Assembly (NCBI GenBank): GCA_030844895.1
Contig: JAUTDX010007113.1
Span: 310,001 to 374,000, forward strand
Length of the DNA stretch: 64,000 nucleotides
Reading direction: 5' to 3'
From: Ambrosia x helenae
Taxonomy: Eukaryota > Streptophyta > Magnoliopsida > Asterales > Asteraceae
This document shows positions 54,904 through 64,000 of the stretch, piece by piece. A program made the position numbers and the translations under genes. How positions within the stretch are numbered: the stretch's first letter is position 1; each line of letters begins with the position of its first letter. Below the pieces are notes generated by a model, which ran no database searches, was not told the origin of the DNA, and was given only the letters and a program-made list of their open reading frames with translations.

Positions 54904-55779
54904 TAGAGCTGGCATAACAAGTCAAACATGATACGATGAAACATGATGGCTTGAGAAAGTAGATACGAACATGACATGATAACTTATTGTGTCGTTTTCT
55001 TCAAACACGAACACGGCCTATTTAGAAACAGGTCAATACGAAACGACCTATTAAGAAACCTGTTTAGGACGCGACAAATATAACATATTTAGGAACATGC
55101 TTAATGAAACTAAAATTTCCAAAAGTCATAAAAGCCTTAACTAATACGTAATCCTTAACACAATAATCCTTACAAAATTTAAAACTAAAATCCATAGAAA
55201 TCAAGAGTCAAGTTGTCATACACAGTGTAAATAAAATGAGAAGAGTGAGAACTATATAAAAAACACAATAAATCACGAAATATAGTACTATGGTCACAAA
55301 ATATAACACAATGTACAAAAGACACTTGAGGAAAAAAAAGACACGGTAAATCACAAAAATAACACAATAACTAAAAAAAGACACAATGCTACATAAAAAA
55401 ACACAACAATAAAACAAAATTTCTAAAAATTACAAGCTAAAAATCCAAAAAACAAAAACCTAAAAACTAAGATCGTAGAGTTCAATGAGACAGTTCCAAT
55501 GCCGCTTGAATGCGTTCAATCATAGTCCTTTTGATACCATTCTTATTTTTTTACTAAAAGTCAAATCATATAATCCATTACAAATATAAACGTGTCACTA
55601 ACATATAGCTAACAAGTCGTTTATAGGTTAACAGGATGTTTAGACACAAAATTTTATGAAGTCCTGAACGTGTCGACTTTTTCAAGACATGAAACATGTT
55701 AAACCCGAACACAAAATCTGTTAAGAACATGTTGCTTTGTGTCGTATCAAGAGCTCTGTGTCTGGAAATGCCAGCACTA
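54904..55779. mobile_element. hAT-type element, 876 bp, non-coding
   Basis: Ends TAGAGCTGGCA and, inverted, TAGTGCTGGCA. The TSD ATTTACAC is at 54896-54903 and 55780-55787. The body has AACACAATAAATCACGAAAT-type A-rich repeats. A truncated relative lies at 63180-63540. Confidence 0.82.
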
Positions 55780-55787
55780 ATTTACAC

Positions 55788-56434
55788 AACTGAAAAGATG
55801 ATGCATTTTAAAATGAAGCAATTTTATAACTATTTCTAAGCATACGAGGGAAGTTAATGATCGGATTGGTCGACATAGTATAAGATTTTTTTAATATAAT
55901 GTTGGTGTTACTTGTCATATTGGTGTGGTGCATTGGGTATTCAACTAATTAGTCCAATAACAAGCCTACTTTAGTGACTTTATTGTAGTTCTACAGATAC
56001 AAAATAAGCCCAAGCCAAACAATTGCAAATAGCCCAAGCCCAAGCTGCTCATTTGCAGTGGTTACTGGTTAGCATTAGGTTGGTAACCTGTCCCCGGTTT
56101 TATTGATTTCACCGGTTGTTTTGGACAAAATAATCGTTCCGGTTATTAAACCGATTAGGTTTAAAAAAAAGAATGTTTTGTGCAACTCTAAGTAGCACCT
56201 TGCAAATTTTGAAACAAACCAAAGTCAAATTGCACATTAATGTTTTGACTCTTTACCTTTGCAAACAAGTTGAAAAGTAACATCGACTGACTACAAAGGG
56301 GCAAACCGGCAAAAAGAGAAGTTTAAATGATTGATTTAGTTTTGACCCAAAAGAAATCCAGTGGGCTTTGCAATTAGACGTTACTAGTAATTGTCTAAAC
56401 TCTAAAAAAAAATATACGTGTAACTTTTGTAGTG
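55788..56434. other. Intergenic, nothing recognised
   Basis: No termini, repeats or ORFs supported. Confidence 0.5.
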
Positions 56435-56442
56435 ATTGAAAC

Positions 56443-56648
56443 TAGGGATGAGCTCGGGACGGTATCGGTACCAACCGATATCGATCTCGAAAATACCGAT
56501 TCCGAAAACTCTCAAATCTCAATACCGATACCGAAAACCTCTAAATGTGAGTACTGATATCGAACACCCTCGGTTCGGTATCGGTTTGATACGGGATCGG
56601 AATTGGAACGGAACAGGATCGGTATTCGGTGCTATGTGCTCATCCCTA
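56443..56648. mobile_element. hAT-type MITE, 206 bp, CCGATACCG-rich
   Basis: Ends TAGGGATGAGC on both sides. The TSD ATTGAAAC is at 56435-56442 and 56649-56656. Body of GGTATCGGTACC/ATACCGATACCG words. It is the complete version of the truncated copy at 8644. Confidence 0.87.
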
Positions 56649-56812
56649 ATTGAAACTATAGATTTGCCAGCTTTTTAAAAGAAAGTTACCATTATATACT
56701 ATTAATAATACAACTTACTTGAATAGCAACTCAAATGAATAATAAAAATATTAATATTTTATTTATATTATTATTTTATTTAAAAACTTTATTATATTAT
56801 ATACTATTAATA

Positions 56813-59476
56813 CTAGTAGGAAGCTCGTGCGTTGCCGCGGGAGCGATAATATAAAATGTGATATTCTATATTTAGTTTTATCAATTCTCTCGTGTATCGT
56901 GTCATGAGTATTTATGTACCCTAACTGAGCCTTAAAAATATGCTAAATCTATGTGGAATGCATATACATGTGTTGATAACTATAAATACTCTAAATCATT
57001 ATGTCCACCATTCAAATTATAAGTTTTTTAATCAATTCAGAATCAAATTCCATGTTTAAATAAGTTTGAAATTAGGAATGGAGGTTAGTGGTCGATTGAG
57101 GGTGCCCCGCCCCACTCTCATTTTCTTTGCTCAATAGTGTAAGTTTACGTGTCATCGGCCTAAATTTTTATACGCAATATTGTGTCCAACCCCTTCCGTT
57201 TAAAGGGCCGTCCCTGATTGTCGTTGCGACGAGGATCCGGTGTGTGTGCAAAACACTTAGAACCATGTAGCAAACTAATTATGCTTCTAATCAAATTCTC
57301 ACTTCTAAATAAGAATGAATTTCCTTATGTTTCAATATTTATTTAAAAAAAAACATAACATAGATGAATAACCCATCAAAAGCTTAATTTAAGATTCATG
57401 TTATTAATCAATACAGGAAATGAGTTCAAAAATCATTAATCAAAGTTGTAGACTCTAATTATAAAGCACACCTAAATGGTTGTAACCTTTGATATAGTTA
57501 TTTTAAAAAGCATAACATGCATGAATAACCAATTAAAAACTCAATTTCTAGTCTAAGTTAAGACTAAAAGATTGATGTTACCAATCAAAACAAAACAGGA
57601 AATACGTTAATAAATCATTAATCAAATTTGTTAGTTGTAGTTATACAACACAACTAAATGGGTGAACCAATCCTCATGATTGAAGATTTAAACATTTTTA
57701 TAGTCTTAACCAGACATAGCATAGATCAATAACCAAAACAAAAAAAAAAAACATATCAATTCATGTGTTTGCTACCAATTTAGAATTTTTTTTCTACAAC
57801 AACAACAAAACTTGCTTCCAACTGGAACTCCTCTTACTCGGTCCGGGCGAATTCTTTAGACCACTCACCTGAAAAATAGCACTGAATTTGTATTATAAAA
57901 GCAAAGAAACACAACAAGAAAAATCAAGAACATATAACTATAAAAACAATAAAATAGAAATCCAACCTTAGCAGCATCAACAGATTGTCAATCGAAGAGA
58001 AGAACCAGCAAGATGCGAACATCTGGGTGTGATGGGTATGGAAGAACTTATAGTTTCAAGAAGATGGAGTTGTGGAACTCGAAGAGACGATTCGAATTTC
58101 CGAATTAAATTTTTGGTTAAAGTGAATTTGTTCTTTATAACAATGTTATACGAATGATGATTGGAATGTGAACTAATCACCATTTGTGTAGTTAATATTG
58201 TATTCATTGTGATGAACCACCAAGGAAGATGAAAGGTTAGTATGAATTGAATTGACAAAGATGGCCTTAAAGTGTCTTAAAAGTTTGATGAATGTCCAAC
58301 TTTAATCCCTCTAAATTGGCTTTATGTGTATTGTAAATTATGCTTAAATATTTGTACACAATACAAAATTACAATGGTGTACATCTTTGGACATAATATT
58401 TATCAAACTCTTTGAAAGGCACTCAAATTCTATTTACAATGTATACAACTTTCTAATAATCGAATATGCTATATTGGACACTATATAAAGGTAAAACTTG
58501 GACCAAAAACAAATTGTATGCAAGGAAACCAAATCTTGAATCGGCCTGTTTCAACCAAACAAACTATATTAAAGCAGCAGTGAAATAAAACGACGAGAAG
58601 ATATTACCGATCCAATCTCGATCTCCAAGAACATTTTAAGTTTAGCGTTGTGATTCTTATTGGAAACTTCCCTCAATTACCCAACCTGCAGTTCCAATAA
58701 CAGTTTTGAGTTCAGCTTGTTAATAAAACCAATAGCAACATGATAAATATTGATCTCAAATCTATAGATAAAACACATTCACATTTATAAAAGATATTAG
58801 CAATTAAAGAAAAAAAATTCTGATTGGGTTTCCTACAAAGCTGTTGAAGGTCGATTAGGACGATGTGTGTGGTTCTATCTCTTTGGCCATACAAGAAGTG
58901 TTGAAATTGAATAGGCACACCAATTCTTTAGCAACCACATCCTATACACCATAAATATTTGATGAATATAAGTAAGTGTATGTTTCTAACAACAAAAGGT
59001 ATATTATTAACAATGTAAAAGGACAAAAATTACAAATCGACAGTAAAACAAATCGAGCAATGAAAAATACCTCGAATTGGTTAAATGGCGATTCTTTCTG
59101 TATGCGAAATCTATGAACTTTGTCATGGTTTGCATCAGGAGTAACCTAGACATGTCAAGTAATGATATTAGTCAGATGAGTTTCTTGAAAAGTAAAACAA
59201 GTGTAGAAGACAAGAAAGCAATGACTATAAATGAGTATTCAAAAGTAAGGAAATGGGTTTTATTGGGTGTTATGAATGTAGGTTACATCTTGAGAGACAT
59301 ATAAAGTGTGTATTACACACATATACAATGTGCATAATATGTTATACATGAGGGGCAAAAAGGGTAGAAAATGACAAAAATATAGAGATTTGTAAAGAGG
59401 TTTTTCATATGCCATCTTAAAATTGAGAGGAAATTACTTTCATGGACATGCTTCCTCCATAATAAGGTAATCTAGA
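56813..59476 (-). mobile_element. Helitron copy 2, non-autonomous, 2.7 kb
   Basis: Minus strand: starts TCTAGATTACCTTATTATGG after A, ends CTCCCGCGGCAACGCACGAG then CTTCCTACTAG followed by T. Everything from 56813 to about 59160 is the reverse complement of Helitron copy 1, with ~90% similarity by eye. The last ~310 bp (5' end) differ. The hairpin here is GCGTTGCCGCGGGAG-based with one changed pair. Its flanks share ATTATATACTATTAAT, suggesting it sits inside an older AT-rich repeat or another Helitron. Confidence 0.8.
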
Positions 59477-59782
59477 TATTATATACTATTATTTTATTCA
59501 AAAACTTTATTATATTATATACTATTAATATATTATATACAATTATTTTATTCATATTATTTTATTAAAAAAAATTATTATATTATATACTATTAATATA
59601 AATAACATTATCTTATGTAATTTCGTTACAAATTTCATGTGTTATCTTATGTGTAGATTTCTTTATTTTTTTTAACGTTTACAACTAAAATGAAATCTTG
59701 ATTGTATAATTCATTGATTGATTAACACCTCATCTAAATCTCGATTGTAAAACGCGCAACGCGCGTGATTTTATCCAACTAG
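59477..59782 (+). mobile_element. Third Helitron 3' end
   Basis: AACGCGCAACGCGCGTG hairpin, then ATTTTATCCAACTAG followed by T at 59783. The 5' end is not identified; it may lie left of copy 2, which would then be nested within it. Confidence 0.6.
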
Positions 59783-59939
59783 TTTTATCAATGATTGTAG
59801 TGTCTGAAATTTTCAGAAAGTGATATCACTAACAATATATCACAACCATACTCCTACACCACTTATAGAGTTGTAGTTGATTTGGATAGTCTTTATTTCG
59901 GATGTCGTAAACACACACATATAGTTTTAAGCGAAACTA

Positions 59940-60201
59940 TTTTTTTTGAACGGTGACTTTCATATTAGTGACTCAATGTCACATTGTCTAATCGGCAGTC
60001 CTAGCTAAGGTCTGCCCCAGACTACGTTGTCTTAACCGGGCCCGCGTTAGTGTATCAGACTTGGTTACGACGTTCCCCTAGAAACCGATCTGCCTCCACA
60101 CGAGTTTCCTCGCTTGAGTAACAACCGAGTGAAAACCGGGGTGCGGCTCAGGATCGAACGCTCCTCGCTGCATTTGTCACCATTATTGCCCGGATGCCGC
60201 G
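59940..60201 (-). mobile_element. tRNA-derived SINE, ~260 bp
   Basis: The minus strand has A box GGCAATAATGGTGACAAATG and B box GCGTTCGATCCT. The body has CCGGTTAAGACAACGTAGTC, shared with the SINE at 24568. The tail is GTTCAAAAAAAATAG. The flanks share GCGAAA. Confidence 0.72.
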
Positions 60202-60213
60202 AAAAATAATGAG

Positions 60214-60292
60214 AAGAGTGGGAATCGAACCTGGGTCACAAAGAACATCAAGTCTTTCCCCAACCACTTCACCACTACCTCATTGGCAAGCA
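60214..60292 (-). repeat. tRNA-like head, copy 1 (also at 61048-61126 and 62298-62376)
   Basis: A and B boxes at tRNA-like spacing. The sequence ends CCCACTCTTCTCATTATTTT on the minus strand, similar to the head at 46712. Not a functional tRNA because the acceptor stem is absent. Confidence 0.65.
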
Positions 60293-61429
60293 AAACTATT
60301 AGTTAATCAAATTGAGGAAATTTATTGAGGTGATTACTATCACAACTAAAATAGCACCTAAATAAAAAAGTGTATCTGCATGGGTAGTTTTGGTGTTTAA
60401 GAGGGACAAACCAATCTCAAATAGGCCGGTAGAGACGATGAACTGGATTAACTTCCTTGTCTCAGCAACATTAAAAGAAAATGGAAGCTAGGGTTTGCAT
60501 GGAGGGGACGAAGGACACACATGCACAGAGAGAGAGAGAGAGAGAGGGGGGGGATAGGTGGAATTGGTGGAAAGAAACATAAATTGACTTCCATAACTTT
60601 AGTGTACACGGTATCTTATAAATATTATATGGTTTAATAAATTGTCTTGTAAATAAAAAAAATATATTATTTTGTTGTAATAAATGGCAAATAATACTCA
60701 ACGTTACAAATCGTTTAATGATTTTCATATTTTTAAATAAATAATTAGGAATTTTGGTTGTTAAAACCAAGTTTTTGTGATCAATTGAATTAAGGAGAAG
60801 AGAGACCCTCACATCCGGAATCTCAAACAAGAAAAAAGAAAAAGAGAAATGAGAAGGGAGGAAAGCCTAGAAAAAAAAAGACGAGGGAGAGGAAAGAAAT
60901 GTTAAGTTGAAATAAAGATTTGTTAACCTTAGGCTATGTGTGATAAATTTATCTGTGTTTACCGAGTGTTACGTCATTGTCACATACACACGAGCTCGCA
61001 TTTGGATTTTTTTGTTTGTTTGTTTTACTTTTGCCAAAAATAATGAGAAGAGTGGGAATCGAACCTGGGTCACAAAGAACATCAAATCTTTCCCCAACCA
61101 CTTCACCACTACCTCATTGGCAAGCAAAACTATTAGTTAATCAAATTGAGGAAATTTATTGAGGTGATTACTATCACAACTAAAATAGCACCTAAATAAA
61201 AAAGTGTATCTGCATGGGTAGTTTTGGTGTTTAAGAGGGACAAACCAATCTCAAATAGGCCGGTAGAGACGATGAACCGGATTAACTTCCTTGTCTCAAC
61301 AACATTAAAAGAAAATGAAAGCTAGGGTTTGCATGGAGGGGACGAAGGACACACATGCACAGAGAGAGAGAGGGGGGGGGGGATAGGTGGAATTGGTGGA
61401 AAGAAACATAAATTGACTTCCATAACTTA

Positions 61430-61849
61430 CGCTGTGTTCCCGAGTTTACTAAATAAAAGAAAAGAAGAGAAAGGAATATTAGGAGAGAAAAGAAAGGAAA
61501 ATATATAATTTTATTTCGTGTTCCCGAGTTGAAAGGAAAAGAAACTAAAAACTTTATGTGTTCCCAAGTTGAAAGGAAGAGAAAAGAAACGTATATTTTA
61601 CAATTATACCCTTGCAAAATTTTATTGTAGGTTAAATGAGAGGGTAAATTGGTAAATGATATACTTTAAAAATTTTTTACTTTCCCTTCTTTCCGCTTCC
61701 TTCCAATTTGGAAGGATTGTTATTTGGAAGAATTTTCCTTCCTCTTCTCTCCACTTCTTTCCTTTAATGAAACTCTGGAACACAAAATTGTTCTCATTTC
61801 TTTCTGCTTCCTTTCCTTTCCTTCTATTATTAAACTCTGGAACATAGTG
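61430..61849. mobile_element. Tourist-like MITE, 420 bp, in copy 2 of the array
   Basis: Ends CGCTGTGTTCCCGAGTTTA and, inverted, CACTATGTTCCAGAGTTTA. The TSD TTA is at 61427-61429 and 61850-61852. The empty site is visible in copy 3 (ATAACTTAGTGTACTC) and copy 1. Body of AGAAAAGAAGAGAAAGG / CCTTTCCTTCT inverted purine-pyrimidine tracts. Confidence 0.88.
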
Positions 61850-63102
61850 TTAGTGTACTCGGTATCTTATAAATATTATATGGTTTAATAAATTGTCTTG
61901 TAAATAAAAAAATATATTATTTTGTTGTAATAAATGGCAAATACTACTCAACGTTACAAATCGTTTAATGATTTTCATATTTTTAAATAAATAATTTGGA
62001 ATTTTGGTTGTTAAAACCAAGTTTTTGTGATCAATTGAATTAAGGAGAAGAGAGACCCTCACATCCGGAATCTCAAACAAGAAAAAAGAAAAAGAGAAAT
62101 GAAAAGGGAGGAAAGCCTAGAAAAAAAAAGACGAGGGAGAGGAAAGAAATGTTAAGTTGAAATAAAGATTAGTTAACCTTAGGCTATGTGTGATAAATTT
62201 ATCTGTGTTTACCGAGTGTTACGTCATTGTCACATACACACGAGCTCGCATTTGGATTTTTTTGTTTGTTTGTTTTACTTTTGCCAAAAATAATGAGAAG
62301 AGTGGGAATCGAACCTGGGTCACAAAGAACATCAAGTCTTTCCCCAACCACTTCACCACTACCTCATTGGCAAGCAAAACTATTAGTTAATCAAATTGAG
62401 GAAAATTATTGAGGTGATTACTATCACAACTAAAATAGCACCTAAATAAAAAAGTGTATCTGCATGGGTAGTTTTGGTGTTTAAGAGGGACAAACCAATC
62501 TCAAATAGGCCGGTAGAGACGATGAACCGGATTAACTTCCTTGTCTCAGCAACATTAAAAGAAAATGAAAGCTAGGGTTTGCATGGAGGGGACGAAGGAG
62601 ACACATGCACAGAGAGAGAGAGGGGGGGATAGGTGGAATTGGTGGAAAGAAACATAAATTGACTTCCATAACTTAGTGTACTCGGTATCTTATAAATATT
62701 ATATGGTTTAATAAATTGTCTTGTAAATAAAAAAATATATTATTTTGTTGTAATAAATGGCAAATAATACTCAACGTTACAAATCGTTTAATGATTTTCA
62801 TATTTTTAAATAAATAATTAGGAATTTTGGTTGTTAAAACCAAGTTTTTGTGATCAATTGAATTAAGGAGAAGAGAGACCCTCACATCCGGAATCTCAAA
62901 CAAGAAAAAAGAAAAAGAGAAATGAGAAGGGAGGAAAGCCTAGAAAAAAAAAAGATGAGGGAGAGGAAAGAAATGTTAAGTTGAAATAAAGATTAGTTAA
63001 CCTTAGGCTATGTGTAATAAATTTATCTGTGTTTACTGAGTGTTACGTCATTGTCACATACACACGAGCTCGCATTTGGATTTTTTTGTTTGTTTTACTT
63101 TT

Positions 63103-64000
63103 AATGTGTAATAGTTTTTACATATTTTTGGCACCCACCCCCCCCCCCCCCCCGCCCCGCCCTTTTTGGCTATCAATAAAGGTCAAGTTGTCCTACACGG
63201 TATAACAAAAATAAGAATGATACAAAAAACACAATAGATCACGAAATATGACATAATGAGCCACAAAATATAACACAATGCTGAAGAAAAAAGACACAAT
63301 GATAAAAATAAGAAAAAGACACAGTACTACATAAAAGACACAATAGCATAACATAAATTCTTAAAACGACTTCCTAAAAATCCAAAAAACCAAAAACGTA
63401 AAAACTAAGATCGTATGGTTCGATGAGTAATTTCCAATGTCGCTTGAACCATTTCAATCGGAGTCTGTTTGAAACATTTCCTACGACTTTCAATTTTTCT
63501 TTCACTGTGTATTTGATTGTAACCCATCATAATAATATGTTTTTTTATTAAAAAAAGTATATTTTACTTATCGGAATTGAATCTATTCTATCTATTCTAA
63601 TAAAAGAAAACACATGAGGGACACATGGCACTCCTTCATGAATTCTCACATTTTCCATTTAATACAATATATTCAAATATCTATTATCTATCTATATAAT
63701 AAATCAATACACTCGGATCGAATGGAGCCTTTCTAGAGTGTCCATCTAGGCTCCAACTGAAATATGGAGCTCCATCTACATCCAATACGTACCATATAAA
63801 AACCATTTTGCTTTTTTTTTCTCCCCAAAATCGCCGTCCTCCTCATAACCCTAATTCCATTTCCTTTTCTTTTCTGCCTCTTCTAATGATCTCTCCCTCT
63901 TCCATCTATGACTCCTTCTCCTGTCGCTCCCTTTAATAATTATGAATCATGATCAAGAAGCTTCGATCCGATAGTTGATTCTAACACAGTTTCACAGCTT
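63103..64000. other. Window end: poly-C tract, truncated hAT relative, possible Helitron 5' end
   Basis: Poly-C run at about 63137-63155. 63180-63540 is a truncated relative of the hAT element at 54904 (AACACAATAGATCACGAAAT, ACTAAGATCGTATGGTTCGA). At 63591 TCTATTCTAATAAAAGAAAA follows an A, resembling a Helitron 5' end that would run off the window. No gene called. Confidence 0.45.

Larger units (their letters stand above)
60202..63102. repeat. Three-copy tandem array of an ~830-bp unit
   Basis: Copies at 60202-61035, 61036-62285 and 62286-63102. Each starts AAAAATAATGAGAAGAGTGG, contains an inverted tRNA-like head (B box GGTTCGATTCC, A box TAGTGGTGAAGTGG on the minus strand), a (GA)n tract with a variable G-run, and CACACGAGCTCGCATTTGGA near its end. 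Copies are nearly identical. Copy 2 is longer because of a 420-bp MITE. Repeated small ORFs are by-products. Confidence 0.9.

Noticed and set aside
58712..58918. 68-codon ORF in Helitron copy 2 (MPIQFQHFLYGQRDRTT...) as a captured gene
   Set aside because: The equivalent region of copy 1 is disrupted and I recognise no family; possible capture but unsupported.
60471..62903. Repeated ORFs (119, 76 and 66 codons) in the tandem array
   Set aside because: Repeated only because the unit is repeated; composition is AT-driven and no domain is present.

Overview
This is a stretch of plant nuclear DNA that is almost entirely transposable elements. The LTR, MULE, hAT, Harbinger and Helitron signatures are those of a dicot. 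The third ORF of the large copia element and the style of the LTRs point to the daisy family (Asteraceae), but that placement rests on family resemblance recalled without a search. I see no rRNA, functional tRNA, CRISPR or bacterial gene. The only convincing host gene is a small intronless gene at 38702-39046. A frameshifted copy lies at 50903-51266 and a decayed fragment at 43471-43592.

Layout. 1-1.6 kb: two families of direct repeats and a long hairpin. 2.8-8.5 kb: two elements with terminal inverted repeats whose ends lie in (TA)n microsatellites. The larger holds a LINE fragment and a Mutator-like element (MULE) carrying a probable carbonic anhydrase fragment. 9.0-24.1 kb: a roughly 2.8 kb gypsy-type solo LTR, split by an 11.8 kb SIRE-type copia retrotransposon (718-bp LTRs with one visible difference, gag, pol, and a third ORF) and by a Harbinger MITE. 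24.5-25.4 kb: a SINE and a hAT MITE. 25.75-30.5 kb: a probable Helitron containing a 1.75 kb solo LTR. 30.5-31.7 kb: two hAT MITEs. 32.4-36.2 kb: gypsy-type LTR-like sequence. 37.2-38.3 kb: a MULE that captured part of a PRT1-like RING E3 ligase gene, intron included. 38.7-39.05 kb: the host gene. 40.3-43.4 kb: a Helitron. 43.7-44.5 kb: a SINE and a hAT MITE. 45.3-48.4 kb: a third MULE, with a Myb/SANT-like ORF. 49.2-50.1 kb: a Harbinger derivative with a transposase N-terminus. 50.9-51.3 kb: the frameshifted gene copy. 53.6-54.3 kb: a solo copia-like LTR. 54.9-56.6 kb: two hAT MITEs. 56.8-59.5 kb: a Helitron in inverse orientation to the first. 59.9-63.1 kb: a SINE and a three-copy tandem array, one copy of which holds a Tourist-like MITE.

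How the parts relate. Many insertions could be delimited by target-site duplications (TSDs): 9 bp for MULEs, 8 bp for hAT MITEs, TTA/TAA for Harbinger, 5 bp for LTR elements, and A/T junctions for Helitrons. Relative ages can therefore be read from nesting. The copia element is younger than the gypsy solo LTR it interrupts. The MITE at 61430 is younger than, or coeval with, the tandem duplication. The three MULEs show repeated acquisition of coding sequence.
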